From assembly GCA_009909085.1 (NCBI GenBank), contig JAAANX010000060.1, positions 1-38,179 on the forward strand: a stretch of DNA of 38,179 nt. Direction: 5' to 3'. The position numbers and the translations under genes were made by a program. Positions 34,253 through 38,179 of the stretch are shown here, in pieces (position 1 is the first letter of the stretch; the number at the start of each line of letters is the position of its first letter). Under the pieces are notes generated by a model. It had not been told where the DNA came from. It ran no database searches and was given only the letters and a program-made list of their open reading frames with translations. Source of the stretch: Cyanobacteria bacterium GSL.Bin1. GTDB lineage: Bacteria > Cyanobacteriota > Cyanobacteriia > Cyanobacteriales > Rubidibacteraceae.

Positions 34253-35179
34253 ATGCTTCAACCACTACTTCGTTCTCTCTCCCGTCAACTGGGCTTATCT
34301 GCGCTTAGCCTCAAAGTTGTCTTTGCCCTTGCAATTAGTCTGATCTTTAGTGTCAGTATTATTTCTTGCTCGAATCAATCCATTACTTCGCAAGAGGTGG
34401 TGACAGATAATGCTAACGCTCAAAGCGAAACTACCGCTCAAGGGAATCCCTCAACTGGTGGAACCCTCGATAATATCCTCAGCGCCGGTGTTGTAAAAAT
34501 CGCTGTTCCCCAAGATTCTCCCCCCTTTGGTTCGGTGGGTACTGATGGCAAACCTCAAGGCTACGACGTGGAGGTTGGGAAGCTCATTAGTGAGGCGTTA
34601 GAGGTAAATTTAGACCTGATTCCGGTTACCAGTACGAACCGCATCCCTTATTTAGAAACAGGGCGAGCAGATATCGTCATTTCTAGTTTAGGGGCAACCC
34701 CAGAACGAGCACGATCCATTTACTTTTCTTCCATGCCCTATGCCCCTTTCTTTTCTGGGATTTATGGTTCAGCAAGTGTTGATGTATCGAGTTACAAAGA
34801 CTTGGCTGGATATACCGTTGGCGTTACCCAAGGTTCTTTAGAAGACTTAGAAGTAGCGGAAAAAGCACCAGAAAGTGTAACAATCAAACGCTTTGAAGAT
34901 AATAGCTTGACCATTTCTGCTTTACTCTCAAAACAAGTTGATCTCATTGCAACCGGAAACACTATTGCCGGAAAAGTGATGAAAAGCAATCCCAAAGAAG
35001 GAATTGAAAATAAATTTGTGATGAAGAACTCGCCTTGTTACATTGGCGTGCGTCGTGGCGATTTGGATATGTTGCAGTGGATTAATGTTTTCATTCGCCA
35101 CAAGCGTTTCTCCGGTGAATTTGATGCCTTATCCCAAGAGTGGTTTGGTGAATCCCTCGAAAGCTTACCTGCTTTCTAG
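34253..35179 (+). CDS. Extracytoplasmic solute-binding lipoprotein (family 3)
   Basis: 308 residues from the ATG at 34253 (GTG at 34244 is an alternative). Signal sequence with lipobox VSIISC and lipidated Cys39; a Ser/Gln/Asn-rich linker follows. The family 3 pocket motifs PPFG (near 90), [14 protein letters not shown] and [19 protein letters not shown] are present, with the Arg that usually binds the alpha-carboxylate of amino acids. It should therefore bind an amino acid or another small carboxylate. Confidence 0.92.
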   Translation: MLQPLLRSLSRQLGLSALSLKVVFALAISLIFSVSIISCSNQSITSQEVVTDNANAQSETTAQGNPSTGGTLDNILSAGVVKIAVPQDSPPFGSVGTDGKPQGYDVEVGKLISEALEVNLDLIPVTSTNRIPYLETGRADIVISSLGATPERARSIYFSSMPYAPFFSGIYGSASVDVSSYKDLAGYTVGVTQGSLEDLEVAEKAPESVTIKRFEDNSLTISALLSKQVDLIATGNTIAGKVMKSNPKEGIENKFVMKNSPCYIGVRRGDLDMLQWINVFIRHKRFSGEFDALSQEWFGESLESLPAF

Positions 35180-35223
35180 TCCTCTCAAACCGTAGCCGTT
35201 TATTGATATTAGGAGTAAGAATC

Positions 35224-36006
35224 ATGGAAGAAAAGCAAGCCCAAACCACTAACATCGCTGTCGAGAGTAACGAACCGGTGATTACAGTGAAAGAGGTTGA
35301 AAAGTGGTATAGTAACGGCTTTCATGCGCTACGAGGCGTGAGTCTCAATGTTGATCGGGGTGAAGTGGTCGTGGTCATGGGACCTTCTGGTTCCGGGAAA
35401 TCCACGTTTATTCGCACCTTTAATGCCCTAGAACCCTATCAAAAAGGGCGGATTATTATTGATGGCATTGAACTGACCCCCAAGATGAAAAATGTCGATG
35501 CCGTTCGTCGGGAAGTGGGCATGGTCTTCCAGCAATTTAATCTCTTTCCCCACCTGAGTGTACTTGATAATGTGATGCTTGCGCCGAGAAAAGTCCGTGG
35601 CTGGCAGAAAGGGAAAGCCCAAGATGTAGCGTTTGAATTGCTCGATCGCGTTGGGATTCTCAATCAAGCCAATAAATATCCCGGACAACTTTCCGGGGGT
35701 CAACAACAACGGGTCGCGATCGCGCGCGCACTGGCGATGCAACCGAAAGTGATGCTCTTTGATGAACCCACCTCTGCCCTTGACCCAGAAATGGTGCGAG
35801 AAGTGCTCGATGTCATGCGGTCTTTAGCGAATTCTGGAATGACAATGGTGTGTGTCACCCATGAAGTCGGTTTTGCCCGAGAAGTTGCCGATCGGGTGGT
35901 GCTTATGGCAGATGGTCAGATCATGGAAACAGCAACGCCAGCCGTCTTTTTCCAAAATCCGAAGCATGAACGCAGTCGCCAATTTCTCTCCCAAATTCTG
36001 CACTAA
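35224..36006 (+). CDS. Polar amino-acid-type ABC transporter ATPase
   Basis: 260 residues from the ATG at 35224, which has GGAG 11 nt upstream. Walker [10 protein letters not shown] (53-61), Q-loop [11 protein letters not shown], signature [16 protein letters not shown], Walker [15 protein letters not shown], switch THEVG. Closest in type to GlnQ/HisP. Last gene of the importer operon; no terminator is evident in the following 180 nt. Confidence 0.94.
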   Translation: MEEKQAQTTNIAVESNEPVITVKEVEKWYSNGFHALRGVSLNVDRGEVVVVMGPSGSGKSTFIRTFNALEPYQKGRIIIDGIELTPKMKNVDAVRREVGMVFQQFNLFPHLSVLDNVMLAPRKVRGWQKGKAQDVAFELLDRVGILNQANKYPGQLSGGQQQRVAIARALAMQPKVMLFDEPTSALDPEMVREVLDVMRSLANSGMTMVCVTHEVGFAREVADRVVLMADGQIMETATPAVFFQNPKHERSRQFLSQILH

Positions 36007-36188
36007 GGCATGACTTCTATTCCTCACAAAGTATGGGCAAGCCTAAATCTCAAATCGTTATAGAGATCGGGAATATCCTAATGATTCAGTCTCATCGCCA
36101 GTCAACGACTAGTAGTGACTCTCCCTTAACATTGCCTGCCAAATATCTGTTGGTCACAGCAAGCCCTAATTAGTTCCTCACGACTTAA

Positions 36189-36668
36189 TTAGATAGTTAA
36201 ACCGAGTTGAACTCCCAACACTGCATGAATGACCATAATGACTAACGCTAAGCTTCCAATGTAAGCATGAGCAGTTCGCAGTTGTTGTTTTCCGCCGCCA
36301 AATCCAGTTAGAGAAATCAAACCATTGGCTGCCAGTAAGCCTAAAACAATTGAACCTGTCCAGAAGTGAGGACTTTCTAAAATCGGTTGTTCTTGCATCA
36401 CCAGAGATAAGACTCCTCCTACATAGCCCAATGCCATAAAAGTAAACATCCAAGGGGCAAGTTTACGATGATTCGTTCTATTTTCCACGGCCATTGTTTG
36501 ATTACCAAGCATCCGACCTTTCCAACCGGTGATCCCAACAAAAGTTCCCATCACAAAAATGACAATTCCCATCATCGCAGGATGTCCCCAGTGCGTAATG
36601 GGTTCAGGAAGGTTGAGGGAGCGAAAAAAAGCAGCGATTGGTTCTAAGTATATTTTTATAGTATGCAT
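36189..36668 (-). CDS. DUF4079 family membrane protein
   Basis: 159 residues with four membrane helices and several conserved-looking His residues (HWGHPAMMG near 27-35, AHAYIG, IHAVLG) that recall a b-type haem or quinone site as in cytochrome b561-like folds. DUF4079 is common in cyanobacteria and plant plastids; function unknown. It lies 34 nt after glyQ on the same strand, so may be co-transcribed. Confidence 0.82.
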   Translation of the reverse strand: MHTIKIYLEPIAAFFRSLNLPEPITHWGHPAMMGIVIFVMGTFVGITGWKGRMLGNQTMAVENRTNHRKLAPWMFTFMALGYVGGVLSLVMQEQPILESPHFWTGSIVLGLLAANGLISLTGFGGGKQQLRTAHAYIGSLALVIMVIHAVLGVQLGLTI

Positions 36669-36702
36669 TATGCTTACTTTAAAGATAAATAAATTTTCAA
36701 CT

Positions 36703-37728
36703 TTAAAAAAGTGATGAAATTAACCAAGCTACATAAATAATTATGCTAGCCCAAATAGTGATATCAATTATTAGAGGACGCTTTGGGATTGGTTTTGGTT
36801 GATTTGTATCCATAGATTTAAAATCCGTAATTTGATATGGTTTCATATCTCTGACATGGCTTAATGGAAATCCTAACTGTTTTCGCTGTTCATAATACCG
36901 TTGAGCCGTTTTTCGGGCTAAAGCTCGAATTCGTCCAATGTATCGTGTTCGCTCAGTCACTGAAATAACGCCTCTCGCTTCTAATAAATTAAAGGTGTGA
37001 GAACATTTCAGAACATAATCTAAACTTGGCAAAACTAAACCTTTCTCGGTTAACTGCATTGCTTCTTGTTCGTAGAGAGTAAACAATTGGAACAGTAACT
37101 CAGGATTTGAAGCTTCAAAGTTATAGATACATTGTTCTATTTCGCCTTGGAGATGGACATCTCCATAATTCAGGTCATCATTCCATTGAATTTTAGGCAG
37201 CGCATCAACGTCTTGTAAATACATTGCAATCCGCTCTAAACCATAGGTAATTTCTATAGAAACCGGATGACAATCAAGTCCGCCACATTGTTGGAAGTAG
37301 GTGAATTGGGTAATTTCCATTCCATCTAGCCAAACTTCCCAACCGACTCCCCAGGCGCCTAAAGTGGGAGATTCCCAATTATCCTCCACAAATCGCACAT
37401 CATGATCTTCCGGTTGAATTCCTAGTGCACGCAAAGAGTCAAGAAAGATATTTTGAATGTTGGGTGGAGAAGGCTTAATTAAGACTTGGTACTGGTAATA
37501 ATGTTGGAAGCGATTCGGGTTCTCACCGTAACGTCCATCTGTCGGGCGACGACAAGGTTCAATATAAGCAACAGACCAAGGCTCAGGACCAATCGCGCGG
37601 AGAAATGTATGAGGACTCATCGTCCCTGCTCCTTTTTCCGTATCGTAGGGCTGAGCAATTAAACAGGCGCGAGCGCGCCAGAATTGATTGAGACTCGCAA
37701 TGACGGATTGGAAATCTTTTGAAGACAT
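36703..37728 (-). CDS. glyQ: Glycyl-tRNA synthetase alpha chain with C-terminal membrane segment
   Basis: 341 residues. The catalytic part (1-~298) is a standard bacterial GlyQ, with the class II motifs ([53 protein letters not shown]). It charges tRNA-Gly with the beta subunit (glyS, not in the window). Usual length is near 295-305. Here a ~40-residue tail follows, with a Pro/Lys linker (PKPIPKRP) and a hydrophobic stretch at about 319-339 ([20 protein letters not shown]), ending SLF. This would tail-anchor the enzyme in a membrane. The frame is unbroken to the TAA at 36705-36703. Confidence 0.95.
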   Translation of the reverse strand: MSSKDFQSVIASLNQFWRARACLIAQPYDTEKGAGTMSPHTFLRAIGPEPWSVAYIEPCRRPTDGRYGENPNRFQHYYQYQVLIKPSPPNIQNIFLDSLRALGIQPEDHDVRFVEDNWESPTLGAWGVGWEVWLDGMEITQFTYFQQCGGLDCHPVSIEITYGLERIAMYLQDVDALPKIQWNDDLNYGDVHLQGEIEQCIYNFEASNPELLFQLFTLYEQEAMQLTEKGLVLPSLDYVLKCSHTFNLLEARGVISVTERTRYIGRIRALARKTAQRYYEQRKQLGFPLSHVRDMKPYQITDFKSMDTNQPKPIPKRPLIIDITIWASIIIYVAWLISSLF

Positions 37729-38066
37729 GGTCTAGGTTTTCTAAAATTTTCGCTCCATTAGCCCTTATATTGTGCCACAACCCCCATGAAATAAGAGGAA
37801 AGAAAAAAAGTCAAAAAAAAAAGGTTTCAGGGGTTGACAGTGAAGAGAATAAGCCCTATATTGGTTAATGCGCTCGAAACGGAGGCAACGCAAACGCCGC
37901 CGCAACGAAGCACCGAACCTAGACAAACTTAATAGTTGGAAAAGCCTTAAAGTTAACTATATAAAGTTAACGCTTCCACGTCAAACATATTTCTAAGGAA
38001 ACGCAATTTCGAGACGAAAGCAAGGCTGAAAACGCCAAGCAATTGTCAACCGAGCCAACGGCTCTC
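37729..38066 (+). other. rRNA leader and glyQ upstream region
   Basis: About 340 bases with no protein gene. It holds the rRNA promoter and leader, and must also hold the divergent glyQ promoter near 37740-37800. An A-rich stretch (37813-37822) precedes the -35 box and may act as an UP element. Confidence 0.6.
37834..37862 (+). promoter_or_regulatory. Strong sigma-70 promoter of the rRNA operon
   Basis: Perfect TTGACA (37834-37839), 17-nt spacer and TATATT (37857-37862). A start near 37869 would give a leader of about 200 nt to the 16S 5' end. The leader has a direct pair AAAGTTAAC...AAAGTTAAC around 37948-37971 and a small GAGCC-AAC-GGCTC hairpin at 38052-38064, possibly for processing. Confidence 0.88.

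Positions 38067-38179
<113 letters not shown>

Overview
The window comes from a cyanobacterium. HIP1-type GCGATCGC octamers are frequent. There is a menE gene for phylloquinone synthesis, a PATAN/CheA-type motility remnant, an SLH-domain porin, a DUF4079 protein, a cyanobacterial Rbp RNA-binding protein, NtcA-type promoters and a cyanobacterial 16S start. Gene content would suit a unicellular or halotolerant lineage, but the species cannot be named from the sequence alone.

Layout. 1-2.1 kb: the 5' end of ispF (minus), tRNA-Asp with its promoter, and a UbiB/ABC1-family kinase. 2.1-3.3 kb: an MscS channel with a tiny coupled ORF. 3.8-7.4 kb: a decayed chemotaxis-like locus in which the PATAN half of a response regulator is joined, through a truncated IS200/IS605 tnpB, to a frameshifted cheA hybrid kinase. 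7.5-13.6 kb: housekeeping and hypothetical genes (small basic protein, rbp, membrane protein, menE, CPA2 antiporter, three small hypotheticals, PEBP protein). 13.7-15.3 kb: a membrane GTPase of the DUF697 type.

15.4-21.7 kb (minus strand) is a guanidine-use operon. An NtcA-like promoter leads into a guanidine-I (ykkC) riboswitch with a clear terminator, then Ni-dependent guanidine hydrolase gdmH, hypA, hypB, a three-part ABC importer (binding protein, permease, ATPase) and, last, an unexpected Rieske non-heme oxygenase whose iron-site bridging acid looks displaced. Together they would import guanidine, or make it from a substituted guanidine, load Ni into GdmH and release urea plus ammonia. 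21.7-24.7 kb: an SLC45-like MFS transporter and a DUF389 membrane protein. 24.77-25.69 kb: a complete-looking IS630-type element with 14-bp matching ends, its transposase split at an A8 run.

25.9-32.8 kb (plus strand) is a urate operon: a Rieske-oxygenase remnant that has lost its Rieske and catalytic core in frame, an NCS2 urate/xanthine permease, FAD urate hydroxylase (HpxO type), an EamA transporter, 5-hydroxyisourate hydrolase, OHCU decarboxylase and an SLH/OprB porin. It would convert urate to allantoin. 32.8-36.0 kb is a polar amino-acid-type ABC importer. The urate operon and this importer start from promoters with the same unusual architecture: an NtcA-like box, exactly 18 nt, then an identical 15-bp palindrome that contains the predicted -10. 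This is the strongest sign in the window of a shared, perhaps undescribed regulon for organic nitrogen. The window ends with a DUF4079 membrane protein, a glycyl-tRNA synthetase alpha chain carrying a C-terminal membrane segment, and a strong promoter leading into the 16S rRNA gene.
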